Both the position numbers and the translations under genes were made by a program. DNA of 48,283 nt from Paracoccaceae bacterium. GTDB taxonomy: Bacteria > Pseudomonadota > Alphaproteobacteria > Rhodobacterales > Rhodobacteraceae. Below, one piece after another: positions 25,776 through 34,648 of this stretch. Each line of letters begins with the position of its first letter. Positions within the stretch are counted from its first letter, which is position 1. The stretch is taken from the NCBI GenBank assembly GCA_902512685.1, contig CABXKH010000009.1, forward strand, positions 1-48,283, given 5' to 3'. A model generated the notes under the pieces. It made no database searches and was not told the origin of the DNA. It saw nothing but the letters and a program-made list of their open reading frames with translations.

Positions 25776-28772
25776 ATGGATGATTGGGAAAATATAGCGC
25801 AGCATCTTTTTAGCGCTTCGGTCGATCTAAAGCCACTGGCAGGTGAGTATGATCTAAACTTTCTTGCAACTTGGGATACTCAGTCTTGTATTTTAAAGAT
25901 AATGCGCCCTGATTGTGAAACGTCTTTTATCGACATGCAAATCAAGGCATTAATTCATCTCAAAGAAAACGACGTCTCGTTACCTATTCCAGATGTTTAT
26001 AGCTTCGCAGAAAATCGTTTCATTGCGATAGAAAACGAGCGGCTTGTGTGGGCGCAATCCCGGCTTGAGGGAGGTGCGCTGGCGATAATAAAAGAAAAGC
26101 CTGTTGCGCTTCTTGAGGAGTTAGGAACCTATATGGCGCGCATTGATAAATGTTTGGAAGATTTTGATCATCCTGACTTGAGACGTTCACACAAGTGGAA
26201 TCTTCTAGAGGGCCTTTGGATTTATGAGCACCTTGAAGCAATTAAAGATCCGAAAAGAAGGTCACTGATCAAATCGATATGTGACCAGTTTTCTAGCCTT
26301 CTTCCACAATTGCATGCGTTGCCAATTCAAGCTTTGCACAATGATTTTAACGACTACAATATTCTTGTGCAGGCTGATAAACTGGATCATTTCTCGATTT
26401 CTGGCTTGATTGATTTTGGTGATATGACAAGAGGGCCTGCAATTATCGAAGTTTCTATCGGTGGAGCCTATTGCCTGCTTGATACCATTCGTCCAATGAA
26501 AAGTTTTGCGGCTCTGATCAAAGGCTATAATAGTAAACGACCTCTGTCCGAAGATGAAATTGCTCTTGCATATCCTGCGGCGTTAATGCGCTTGGCAGTA
26601 TCAGTCGTAAATTCAACTTTAGAGGGCGCGAAAAATCCAAACGACTCTTATATTACCATCACCCAAGCGCCGGCTTGGGACTTTTTAGAAAATGCCATGA
26701 TTGATCCCAACCTGATGGAAGCGCGTTTGCGTGTTGCTTGCGGGTATCCAGTTACCAAATATGCGGCGCGGGTTTCAGATTTTATTGCCAGAGAAAATGG
26801 AAATTTTGCGCCTATTTTGGATTGTGATCTTGCATCTGCTGAAGTGGCTTGTGCGTCTGTCGATCGATCCAGTATCCCGCAAAACCCATTTCACATAACC
26901 AGTATAGAGGCAGCACAAATTGGTGTGGCTGACCAAAGTGATGCGATCTCTATAGGAGGATATGGTGAACCGCGCCTGATCTACACAGCGCCCTCTTTCA
27001 TGCTTGGACATCATATCCCAAATGGACGACGAAGTGTTCACATTGGTGTGGATGTTTTTGTTGCAGCAGGAACTGCCGTAAATGCGCCCCTTGCAGCAGA
27101 GGTTTTATGTGTCGAAAATAGGAAAGGACACCTTGATTATGGTGGCATGGTTATCTTGTCACATATCACACCTGAACAAGATGAATTTTTCACCTTATAT
27201 GGCCATCTTGACCCCAATAGCATCGGGCACCTTCGTGCTGGAAGCGAGATTTCGGCGGGTGAGTGTTTTGCCAGATTAGGTGACCAGAGCCATAACGGGG
27301 GATGGAGCCCTCATCTTCACTTTCAATTAGCGCTTTTGACCGATGGGCTGAGCCAAGATTGGCCAGGTGTTGTCGATCCGGTTGAAGTTTCCTTCTGGAG
27401 TGAAGTTTTTCCAAATCCAGCCGCACTTATGAACCTTTCGAATGAGAAAGTGTCTTATCAAAGGATCAATGAGGCTCAGCTTTTGGAACAGCGAAAAACC
27501 AAATTTGCCCAAAATTTAAAGCTTAGTTATAAATCGCCTCTTACTTTTGTGCGCGGCTGGAAACATTTTCTATTCGACCAAGATGGTCAACCCTTTCTGG
27601 ACGCCTATAACAATGTGCCTCACGTGGGTCACGCGCATCCGCGTATCCGCATTGTAGCCCAAGATCAGTTGGCCAGAGTGAATTCCAACACACGCTATCT
27701 TCATCCCGCACAGATAGCCTTTGCCGAAAAGCTGACGCAGAGAACACCTGATAATTTATCGGTTTGTATGTTTGTGAATTCTGGTTCTGAAGCCAATGAA
27801 CTAGCGCTTAGATTGGCGCGCGCACATTCCGGTGGCAAAGATACAATCGTCCTTGACGAGGCGTATCATGGCAATACCACTGGTGCGATTGATATCTCGC
27901 CATATAAATTCAATCGAAAAAATGGAGTAGGTAAGCCCGAATGGGTCGAGATAATTGCATTCCCAGACGATTATCAAGGCGCATTTTTGCGAGATGATCC
28001 CTTGGCGGGCGAAAAATTTGCCGCACTGACGGATGCCGCTATAGACAACATTCGGAGGCGTGGTGGCCGGCTGGCCTGCTTCATCTCTGAAACCTTTCCG
28101 AGTGTCGGGGGACAGATCATTCCCCCCAAAGGATATCTTGAGGCTGTCTACAGCCGCGTGAGAGCTGAAGGCGGCGTCTGTATCGCAGATGAGGTTCAAA
28201 CTGGCCTTGGCCGTTTGGGAGAAAATTACTTTGCTTTTGAAGAGCAAGGTGTTGTTCCGGATATTATCGTTTTAGGAAAACCCCTCGGAAACGGACATCC
28301 CATCGGGGCAGTTGTCACGACGCCTGAGATTGCAGATAGCTTCGACAATGGCGTTGAATTTTTCTCCACTTTTGGGGCCTCCACTCTGTCTTGCCGTATT
28401 GGAAAAGAAGTTCTTGATATTGTTGACCAAGAAAACCTGTCCCAAAATGCCAAAATTGTCGGCAATCGGCTGCTTAATGGCATGGAGTTATTAAAAGATA
28501 AGTATGATGTTGTCGGGGATGTGCGCGGGCGCGGGCTGTTCTTGGGTCTGGAATTGGTTAAAGACAAAGTGTCTAAGATGCCAGCGTCGGCTCTGACATG
28601 CTTTGTCATTGAGCGCATGCGCAGCAAGCATGTGCTTTTGGGAACCGAGGGGCCGCATGAAAATGTCCTAAAAATCCGCCCCCCTCTGACCATCGACGCG
28701 CCTGCTGCTGATTTTCTGCTTTCGCAGTTGGATGAGACTTTGAAAGAGGGCATTGAACTTGGAGTTTCTTAA
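25776..28772 (+). CDS. kinase (APH)/M23 peptidase-like/class III PLP phospho-lyase fusion
   Basis: This 998-residue protein joins three domains. Residues 1-300 form an APH/choline-kinase-like fold with the catalytic HNDFNDYNIL (188-197) and the metal loop LIDFGD (211-216). Residues 400-530 form an M23/LysM-peptidase-like domain with metal ligands HIGVD (H422, D426) and HLHF (H513, H515). Residues 560-995 form a class III aminotransferase fold with D805 in DEVQTGLGR and PLP lysine K835 in GKPLGNGHP, the variant typical of the AGXT2L ethanolamine-phosphate and phosphohydroxylysine phospho-lyases. Kinase plus lyase suggests that an amino alcohol is phosphorylated and then split to aldehyde, ammonia and phosphate. 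The substrate is unknown; the peptidase domain may be structural. Confidence 0.9.
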   Translation: MDDWENIAQHLFSASVDLKPLAGEYDLNFLATWDTQSCILKIMRPDCETSFIDMQIKALIHLKENDVSLPIPDVYSFAENRFIAIENERLVWAQSRLEGGALAIIKEKPVALLEELGTYMARIDKCLEDFDHPDLRRSHKWNLLEGLWIYEHLEAIKDPKRRSLIKSICDQFSSLLPQLHALPIQALHNDFNDYNILVQADKLDHFSISGLIDFGDMTRGPAIIEVSIGGAYCLLDTIRPMKSFAALIKGYNSKRPLSEDEIALAYPAALMRLAVSVVNSTLEGAKNPNDSYITITQAPAWDFLENAMIDPNLMEARLRVACGYPVTKYAARVSDFIARENGNFAPILDCDLASAEVACASVDRSSIPQNPFHITSIEAAQIGVADQSDAISIGGYGEPRLIYTAPSFMLGHHIPNGRRSVHIGVDVFVAAGTAVNAPLAAEVLCVENRKGHLDYGGMVILSHITPEQDEFFTLYGHLDPNSIGHLRAGSEISAGECFARLGDQSHNGGWSPHLHFQLALLTDGLSQDWPGVVDPVEVSFWSEVFPNPAALMNLSNEKVSYQRINEAQLLEQRKTKFAQNLKLSYKSPLTFVRGWKHFLFDQDGQPFLDAYNNVPHVGHAHPRIRIVAQDQLARVNSNTRYLHPAQIAFAEKLTQRTPDNLSVCMFVNSGSEANELALRLARAHSGGKDTIVLDEAYHGNTTGAIDISPYKFNRKNGVGKPEWVEIIAFPDDYQGAFLRDDPLAGEKFAALTDAAIDNIRRRGGRLACFISETFPSVGGQIIPPKGYLEAVYSRVRAEGGVCIADEVQTGLGRLGENYFAFEEQGVVPDIIVLGKPLGNGHPIGAVVTTPEIADSFDNGVEFFSTFGASTLSCRIGKEVLDIVDQENLSQNAKIVGNRLLNGMELLKDKYDVVGDVRGRGLFLGLELVKDKVSKMPASALTCFVIERMRSKHVLLGTEGPHENVLKIRPPLTIDAPAADFLLSQLDETLKEGIELGVS

Positions 28773-28913
28773 TTTATTTAGTTAAGTAAATCCAAATTTA
28801 TGTAATAAAATCATAGTTTTAGTATTTAACAAAATCGACCGAATAAATTAGATATTTTAGTTTATTTGGCGATATGATTATGTTTCCCCAAAAGAAATAG
28901 ACACGGGGACAAA

Positions 28914-29996
28914 ATGGCTCATATTCTAGCGCTTGGTGGCGATGGAATTGGTCCAGAGATACTGGATCAGGGAGTGCGGGTCGCAGAACATTTGGCCGCG
29001 GCTGCTAATCTGTCTTTGAATATCAATTATGAACTTCTGCATGGTGCGAGCTATGACCGTTATGGCAGTTTTTGTACAGCTGATCTGCTTGCCAAGGCCC
29101 GTGTTGCAGATGCAATTTTGGTAGGCGCCGTGGGAGGACCAAAGTGGGATGATATCCGTATGCCGGGCGGCGCCGAGTGCCAAGACGGTCTTATGTATCT
29201 GCGCCATCATTTGCAAACATATCTCGGACTTCGGCCCGCGCGAAACTGGGCATCTTTGACAAACAGAACTCCTTTTAAGAACAATCTTATAGATGGCGCT
29301 AACATCCTAATCCTAAGAGAAATGTGCGGAGGAGCGATGTTTTCTTCGCAACGCGGGCAGCGTCTGGAAAATGGAAAGCGCAAAGGGTTCGATATGATCA
29401 CCTACAACGAAGATGAAGTTGCGCGTATTGCGCATGGTGGTTTCGCGCTTGCCCGCCGTCGAAACAAACGCTTGGTCAGCTGTGATAAGTCGAACGTGAT
29501 GGAGAGTTATAAGCTTTGGCGAGAGATCGTTTCCGAAGTGTCGCTTGAGTATCCCGATGTTTCATTTGAAAACATGTTCGCCGACAACTGTGGCTATCAG
29601 ATGATGATGCGCCCGTGTGATTTCGACGTGGTTTTATGCTGCAACCAGTTGGGTGACTTGTTCAGCGACCTTACAGGTTCTTTTGCTGGGTCACTCGGAA
29701 TGCTGCCCTCGGCCTGTCTGGCCTCTAACCCTGCAGACGGCGCTGCCTTTGGGATCTACGAATCTACCTCCGGCTCTGCTCCCGATATTGCCGGAAAAGG
29801 CATCGCCAATCCGGTGGGAATGATCCTATCGGTAGGCATGATGTTCGAGTTCACCTTTGGCCGTGCCGATCTGAACCACGCCGTCGAGCGAGCGATTGAG
29901 CGAGCGATTGCAAATGGTATCGCGACCCGAGATGTCGGCGGCACTGCCTCCTCGACGGAAATGACCGATGCGATCTTGGAAAGGCTTATGCAATGA
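28914..29996 (+). CDS. isopropylmalate/tartrate dehydrogenase-like beta-decarboxylating dehydrogenase
   Basis: The 360-residue product belongs to the isocitrate/isopropylmalate dehydrogenase family. It has the LeuB-like GAVGGPKWD (about 69-77), the substrate-arginine region LRPARNW, CDKSNVMESYKLWREIV (the K/N/catalytic helix), metal-binding aspartates in CNQLGDLFSDLTGS, and nucleotide-binding GSAPDIAGKGIANP. Substitutions such as LREMCGGAMFSSQRG in place of the LeuB VRELTGGIYFG suggest a substrate other than 3-isopropylmalate. It is the first gene of a six-gene overlapping operon and overlaps the next by ATGA. The AT-rich 141-bp gap before it probably contains the operon promoter. Tartrate or a related 2-hydroxy acid is possible. 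Confidence 0.88.
   Translation: MAHILALGGDGIGPEILDQGVRVAEHLAAAANLSLNINYELLHGASYDRYGSFCTADLLAKARVADAILVGAVGGPKWDDIRMPGGAECQDGLMYLRHHLQTYLGLRPARNWASLTNRTPFKNNLIDGANILILREMCGGAMFSSQRGQRLENGKRKGFDMITYNEDEVARIAHGGFALARRRNKRLVSCDKSNVMESYKLWREIVSEVSLEYPDVSFENMFADNCGYQMMMRPCDFDVVLCCNQLGDLFSDLTGSFAGSLGMLPSACLASNPADGAAFGIYESTSGSAPDIAGKGIANPVGMILSVGMMFEFTFGRADLNHAVERAIERAIANGIATRDVGGTASSTEMTDAILERLMQ
29886..29909 (+). repeat. 12-bp tandem duplication
   Basis: GAGCGAGCGATT occurs twice without a gap near the 3' end of the dehydrogenase gene, encoding ERAI twice. The change is in frame and looks like a small slippage duplication. Confidence 0.8.
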
Positions 29997-31666
29997 AGTT
30001 CGATTACGTCATAGCAGGAGGAGGCTCGGCAGGCTGCGCCCTGGCTGCGCGTTTGGCCGAAGATCCTTCGGTGTCGGTCTGCATTGTCGAGGCGGGCGGT
30101 AATGGCCGGGACCTCTTCATTCGGATGCCAGCCGGTAACGGCTTCGTGTTCGGCAACCCTCGTCTGGACTGGGGATATGAGAGTGTGCCACAGGCAGGGT
30201 TGGGCGGGCGCAGTATCTATTTCGCACGTGGCAAGGCACTTGGCGGGACATCCATTGTCAACGGCATGATATACATGCGCGGCGTCCCAGCCGATTATGA
30301 CATGTGGCGGCAAAAGGGGCTGGCGGGCTGGGGCTATGCAGATCTCTTACCCTATTTTAGACGGGCCGAGGGTTCGCGCGATAGACGCAATGCGTTTCAT
30401 GGGCAATCCGGCCCGCTAAAAACCGAACCAGCTGTGAATTTCGGCGTGCTCGACAGCGCTTTTATCGCGTCTGCCATTGCAGCTGGTCACCGAGAACTGG
30501 ATGATTTCAACGGGGCAGAGCGCACTGGCGTCGCCCGATGTGACAGTACCGTGTCGCGTGGTGTGCGCCAATCCTCAGCCATCGCCTATCTGAAGCGCGC
30601 ACCGAAGAATTTGACCACCCTCACAGGCCGGCACATCACTCGAATTGTGATGGAGGGCAAGCGCGCGGTTGGCCTAGAAACTCTGGGCGGTGAACTCATC
30701 CGAGCAGAACGCGAGGTGATTGTTTGCCAGGGTGTCTTTGGCACACCGCAGCTGCTGATGCTTTCCGGTATAGGACCGGCTGATCATCTGCGCTCTCATG
30801 GCATTGCGCCGGTTATTGATCTTCCCGGTGTGGGGGCTGATTTGGCCGACCATGTTGATGTTTCGATGCAATACGCCTCAGACCGTCTTGACCTCAGCCA
30901 TAGCCGCCATCAGCGATTGGACCGCGCGGCATGGCTGATGGGACGCTGGTTGCTAAACGGGTCCGGCCCTGGGGGTGGTTCTTTGTTCTCTGCAGTGCTG
31001 TTTCTTGCCTTGGATGATCCAGCCTTACCAGAGCTTGAGGTATTCATGACCCCGATGACTGTCGAGGAAAACCTCGGCAACGGCGAAGAGGAAGCCGCTC
31101 CATTTTTAGAGCGCCTTGGCCGCCGCCTGCTGGTACGTGGGCGCAAAGTGGCGCAACCCGGCATTCAAATTGACATAAATCAGGAACGCCCCAAAAGCCT
31201 TGGCACCGTCCGGCTGGCCAGCGCTGACCCCACGCAGCACCCGTTAATCGATCCGAACTATTTATCTGATGCTCGGGATCTCGATGAACTGGTGCACGGT
31301 GTTCACATCATGCGCGAGGTCATGGCCCAGCCGCAAATCGCCAAATATCATCAAGGCGAGACAGGTGTCTGGAAAGATGCCCATTCCAAGAGCGAGATCA
31401 TCAATGCAATCCGGCAAACCGCATATACCGGTCATCACCCCTGCTGCACTGCTCGCATGGGCACAGATGAAGGCGCTGTACTGGATGCAAATCTGCGTGT
31501 GCGCGGCATAGAAGGTCTGCGCGTGTGCGATGCTTCCGCTATGCCTTCCCAAATCACTGGTAACCTTTATGCCACTGTGATTATGATGGCCGAGAAAGCC
31601 AGCGACATGATTCTAGGCCATCCGTCATTACCACCTGAAGACCCACGAGATATTGCAAATGCCTGA
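29993..31666 (+). CDS. GMC-family FAD alcohol oxidoreductase (choline dehydrogenase-like)
   Basis: GMC enzymes oxidise primary alcohols to aldehydes with FAD. The 557-residue product has the FAD Rossmann motif GGGSAGCALAARLAE at residues 8-22, VEAGG at about 35, the second signature ARGKALGGTSIVNGMIYMRG near 78-97, and the C-terminal catalytic region GHHPCCTARMGTD with N/H residues, plus VCDASAMPSQITGNLYAT. Its GC content is visibly higher than that of flanking genes. It overlaps the dehydrogenase before it (ATGA) and the aldehyde dehydrogenase after it by 8 bp. Co-occurrence with an aldehyde dehydrogenase points to an alcohol-to-acid step; the substrate could be a choline-like compound. Confidence 0.92.
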   Translation: MKFDYVIAGGGSAGCALAARLAEDPSVSVCIVEAGGNGRDLFIRMPAGNGFVFGNPRLDWGYESVPQAGLGGRSIYFARGKALGGTSIVNGMIYMRGVPADYDMWRQKGLAGWGYADLLPYFRRAEGSRDRRNAFHGQSGPLKTEPAVNFGVLDSAFIASAIAAGHRELDDFNGAERTGVARCDSTVSRGVRQSSAIAYLKRAPKNLTTLTGRHITRIVMEGKRAVGLETLGGELIRAEREVIVCQGVFGTPQLLMLSGIGPADHLRSHGIAPVIDLPGVGADLADHVDVSMQYASDRLDLSHSRHQRLDRAAWLMGRWLLNGSGPGGGSLFSAVLFLALDDPALPELEVFMTPMTVEENLGNGEEEAAPFLERLGRRLLVRGRKVAQPGIQIDINQERPKSLGTVRLASADPTQHPLIDPNYLSDARDLDELVHGVHIMREVMAQPQIAKYHQGETGVWKDAHSKSEIINAIRQTAYTGHHPCCTARMGTDEGAVLDANLRVRGIEGLRVCDASAMPSQITGNLYATVIMMAEKASDMILGHPSLPPEDPRDIANA

Positions 31667-33137
31667 GAATCGAACATATCAGTATTTTTCTAACAACAAA
31701 TGGCATTCCCCTGTAGCAGGGGGATATTTTGACAGTGAAAATCCTGCAAATGGTGAAGTCTGGGCGCGCTTACCGGATTGCCGAAAGCCTGATGTGGACA
31801 ATGCCGTTGGCGCCGCCAAATCTGCCTTTAACGAAGGCCCTTGGGGCCGGATGATGCCGGCAGAACGCAGCCGTCTTTTGCGACGGATCGGGGATGTAAT
31901 CTCAAAACATGCAGATAGACTGGGTGCAGTAGAGCTTCGCGATAATGGGCGACTACCAAATATCGCTCCAGGTCTCGGCCAAGGTGGATGGCAGGTGGAC
32001 AGTTGGCACTACTATGCTGGCCTGTGTGACAAGTTTGAAGGTCGGTTAATTCCTGCTGAAGTCCCTGACATACATAATTACATGACATGGGAGCCATTTG
32101 GTGTCGTTGCCCTGATGCTGCCTTGGAACTCGCCAATTGGGACACTGATATGGAAACTAGCGCCCTGTCTAGCCGCCGGTAATACAGTCGTTATAAAACC
32201 TTCAGAACAGGCAAGTTGTTCGATCTTGGAGCTTATGGATATACTCGACGAGGCTGGATTGCCCCCTGGAGTGATCAATGTTGTTACCGGCTTTGGTGCT
32301 ACGACTGGCGAGCCACTTATTGATCACCCAGATGTGCGATTAGTCAGTTTTACAGGGGGCACGCCGGGGGGGCGTGCGGTGGCTAAGACCGCTGCTCGGC
32401 AAGTCAAGCCACTGATCATGGAACTTGGTGGTAAATCCCCTCAAATTGTCCTGCCGGATGCTGATCTAGACCTTGCAGTAAACGGCGTTGCGGGCGGTAT
32501 TTTCCCAGCCGGCGGGCAGAGTTGTATTTCCGGCTCTCGGCTTTTGGTGCACGCCGATGTGATCGAAAATTTTACAAAAAAGCTGGTAGATGTGGTCGCA
32601 AAAGCGAGGGTTGGAGAGCCATCAGACCCGACCAGCCAAATTGGTCCTATGGCAAACCGTCCACATTACGAAGCTGTTCTGGCACATATTGATGCTGCCG
32701 AGCGGGCCGGCCATCACTTGTTGCTTGATGGTCGAGCAGCACGCCGTGACAAAGGTTATTATATTGGACCCACTATCTTTTCAAATGTTGCAAATGGTTC
32801 CGATCTTGGACAAAATGAAGTTTTTGGTCCTGTTGTCAGCACCGAAGCGTGGCAGAATGAAGACGAAGTTATCCGCATAGCCAATGATTCGGTCTATGGC
32901 CTTGCTGCCGGTATTTGGTCACAAGATGTGACAAAAGCCATGCGCATGGCTGATCAAATTGAGGCTGGCACTGTCTACATCAACAATTATTTTAATGCCG
33001 CAACACAAAGTCCTGTTGGGGGTTTCAAACAATCTGGCTATGGCCGAGAGAACGGCATTGAGGGAATGCGTTGCTTTTTGCAAACGCGATCAGTTTGGTT
33101 GGCCACCAATCCTCATCAAACGGACCCTTTTGCCTGA
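31659..33137 (+). CDS. NAD(P)-dependent aldehyde dehydrogenase
   Basis: The 492-residue product is a complete aldehyde dehydrogenase. Visible are N157 in PWNSP, the general base E255 in LIMELGGKSPQ, the catalytic C289 in AGGQSCISGSR, and the C-terminal SPVGGFKQSGYGRENG motif. The start is ATG 31659, overlapping the GMC gene by 8 bp; a TTG six bases earlier is less likely. It would oxidise the aldehyde made by the GMC enzyme. Betaine-aldehyde-type specificity is possible, but the substrate cannot be read from the sequence. Confidence 0.94.
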   Translation: MPENRTYQYFSNNKWHSPVAGGYFDSENPANGEVWARLPDCRKPDVDNAVGAAKSAFNEGPWGRMMPAERSRLLRRIGDVISKHADRLGAVELRDNGRLPNIAPGLGQGGWQVDSWHYYAGLCDKFEGRLIPAEVPDIHNYMTWEPFGVVALMLPWNSPIGTLIWKLAPCLAAGNTVVIKPSEQASCSILELMDILDEAGLPPGVINVVTGFGATTGEPLIDHPDVRLVSFTGGTPGGRAVAKTAARQVKPLIMELGGKSPQIVLPDADLDLAVNGVAGGIFPAGGQSCISGSRLLVHADVIENFTKKLVDVVAKARVGEPSDPTSQIGPMANRPHYEAVLAHIDAAERAGHHLLLDGRAARRDKGYYIGPTIFSNVANGSDLGQNEVFGPVVSTEAWQNEDEVIRIANDSVYGLAAGIWSQDVTKAMRMADQIEAGTVYINNYFNAATQSPVGGFKQSGYGRENGIEGMRCFLQTRSVWLATNPHQTDPFA

Positions 33138-34648
33138 TGGCACGGCGCATGCGCAAAGGTAGCCGTGCGGCAAAAGAACCCTCAAATGGGCCGGATACGG
33201 CTGCTCAGGGTGGGTTTTGGCATCCACTTTCAATTGAAGACGTTGAAAAAGTGGCCAAGACTGCCATCAGAATACTTACCGATATAGGTTTGTCAGAGAC
33301 CCCTTCTATATTATGTGACGCGGTAATTTCAAATGGTGGCCGTTTTGTAGATGGCAGGCTGCTTTATTCCCGCGACCTTATTGAGGCTACGCTCAAAAAC
33401 ACACCTCGTACTGTGCGGCTTGCAGGGCAAATAAAAGCGCATGACTTGATGGTTGGAGGACAGAGCGTTTATGCTGGAACAGGCGGTGCTGCCCCAAATA
33501 TCTATGACCAATATACCCAAGATTACCGCCCTTCGAAGCTGCATGATCTTTATTCAGCGGCCAGATTAAGCGATGCACTTGATCATGTACAATTCTTCTC
33601 ACGCTCGCTTGTGGCGGGCGATATAGATGATCCGCTTGCTTTTGACCTTGCGACGGCCACTGCATGTCTTTTGGGAACTTCAAAACATGTAATGGTGCAG
33701 GCATCTCAGCCGGCGCATGTGATCCAGATTGCGGAAATCTGCTATGAGATTGCTGGCAGCGAAGCAGCATTTCGCGACCGCCCATTTCTTTCGTTAAATA
33801 TCAATCATGCGGTACCACCGTTGCGGGCGCATGATGAAAGCTTTGCCGTTATGGCTGAAGCTGTGCACCATGGAATTCCTGTTCATTGTAACGTCTTTGG
33901 CCAGCTTGGGGCCTCAAGTCCAGTAACTATGGCAGGCTCTGTGGCGCAAACCCTTGCCGAAACACTCGCTGGCCTTGCCTTTGTGCACGCGTTGGATCCA
34001 AAGGCACCGCGCATTGCAGGGCCACGTCCAATGATCATTGATTTGCGCACAGGCGGTATGGCTGGCGGCGCTGGTGAGCAGATAATGGCGACGGCCCTTG
34101 CGGTTCAAGTGCTTCGATATTGGGATTTGCCCTGCTCAGTGATCGCAGGTGCCACAGATAGTAAACGGCCCGATTTTCAAGCAGGTTATGAAAAAGCTTT
34201 GACAATCAACACAGCAATTCAAGCTGGGGCAAACTTAATCACCCAAGCGGTGGGAACTCAGGCGGCTTTGATGGGAGTTAGTTTTAGCGCTATGGTCGCA
34301 GACAATGATATGCTGGGGGCTATCAAACGGGCAAATATAGCGCCTGAGATAACTCAGGATACACTTATGTTTGATGAGATCAAAGAAGTTGTGGCAGGCG
34401 AAGGTCATTATTTGGGACGCCCGGAAACCTATGCCCGGATGCGAAGCGATTTCTTATATCCAAATATTGCCGATCGCAGCCCTTTGGATGTTTGGTCAAC
34501 TTCAGACCATTCAGATATCGAAGAGAGGTCAAATACAATTGCCAATACCATTTTGGAAAGCCATTGGCCCAATCATCTACCGGAAGCGTTAAGGCTAAAA
34601 CTAACCAGACAATTTTCTTTGCGACAACAAAAGGATTTGCAAGAATGA
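33137..34648 (+). CDS. MttB-family methyltransferase (non-pyrrolysine)
   Basis: The 503-residue product resembles trimethylamine methyltransferase MttB and its non-pyrrolysine relatives such as glycine-betaine methyltransferase. Typical stretches are GFWHPLSIEDVEKV and the TIM-barrel region (GGSVYAGTGGAAPN-like YAGTGGAAPNIYD near 113-125, CNVFGQLGASSPVTMAGS near 255). No in-frame TAG occurs, so there is no pyrrolysine. Substrates in this group are usually quaternary amines. No corrinoid protein or MtbA-like gene lies in the window, so the acceptor must be encoded elsewhere. The ATG at 33137 overlaps the previous stop (TGATG). Confidence 0.85.
   Translation: MARRMRKGSRAAKEPSNGPDTAAQGGFWHPLSIEDVEKVAKTAIRILTDIGLSETPSILCDAVISNGGRFVDGRLLYSRDLIEATLKNTPRTVRLAGQIKAHDLMVGGQSVYAGTGGAAPNIYDQYTQDYRPSKLHDLYSAARLSDALDHVQFFSRSLVAGDIDDPLAFDLATATACLLGTSKHVMVQASQPAHVIQIAEICYEIAGSEAAFRDRPFLSLNINHAVPPLRAHDESFAVMAEAVHHGIPVHCNVFGQLGASSPVTMAGSVAQTLAETLAGLAFVHALDPKAPRIAGPRPMIIDLRTGGMAGGAGEQIMATALAVQVLRYWDLPCSVIAGATDSKRPDFQAGYEKALTINTAIQAGANLITQAVGTQAALMGVSFSAMVADNDMLGAIKRANIAPEITQDTLMFDEIKEVVAGEGHYLGRPETYARMRSDFLYPNIADRSPLDVWSTSDHSDIEERSNTIANTILESHWPNHLPEALRLKLTRQFSLRQQKDLQE

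Noticed and set aside
28226..28753. 175-codon open frame on the minus strand
   Set aside because: It lies fully inside the PLP domain of the fusion gene, which has clear motifs in the plus-strand frame.
33071..33136. Upstream start for the MttB-like gene
   Set aside because: The first 22 codons overlap the aldehyde dehydrogenase end; ATG 33137 in the TGATG overlap fits the operon style.
34492..34644. Upstream start for the PanE-like gene
   Set aside because: The extra 51 residues fall inside the methyltransferase gene and carry no PanE sequence; ATG 34645 gives the standard start.
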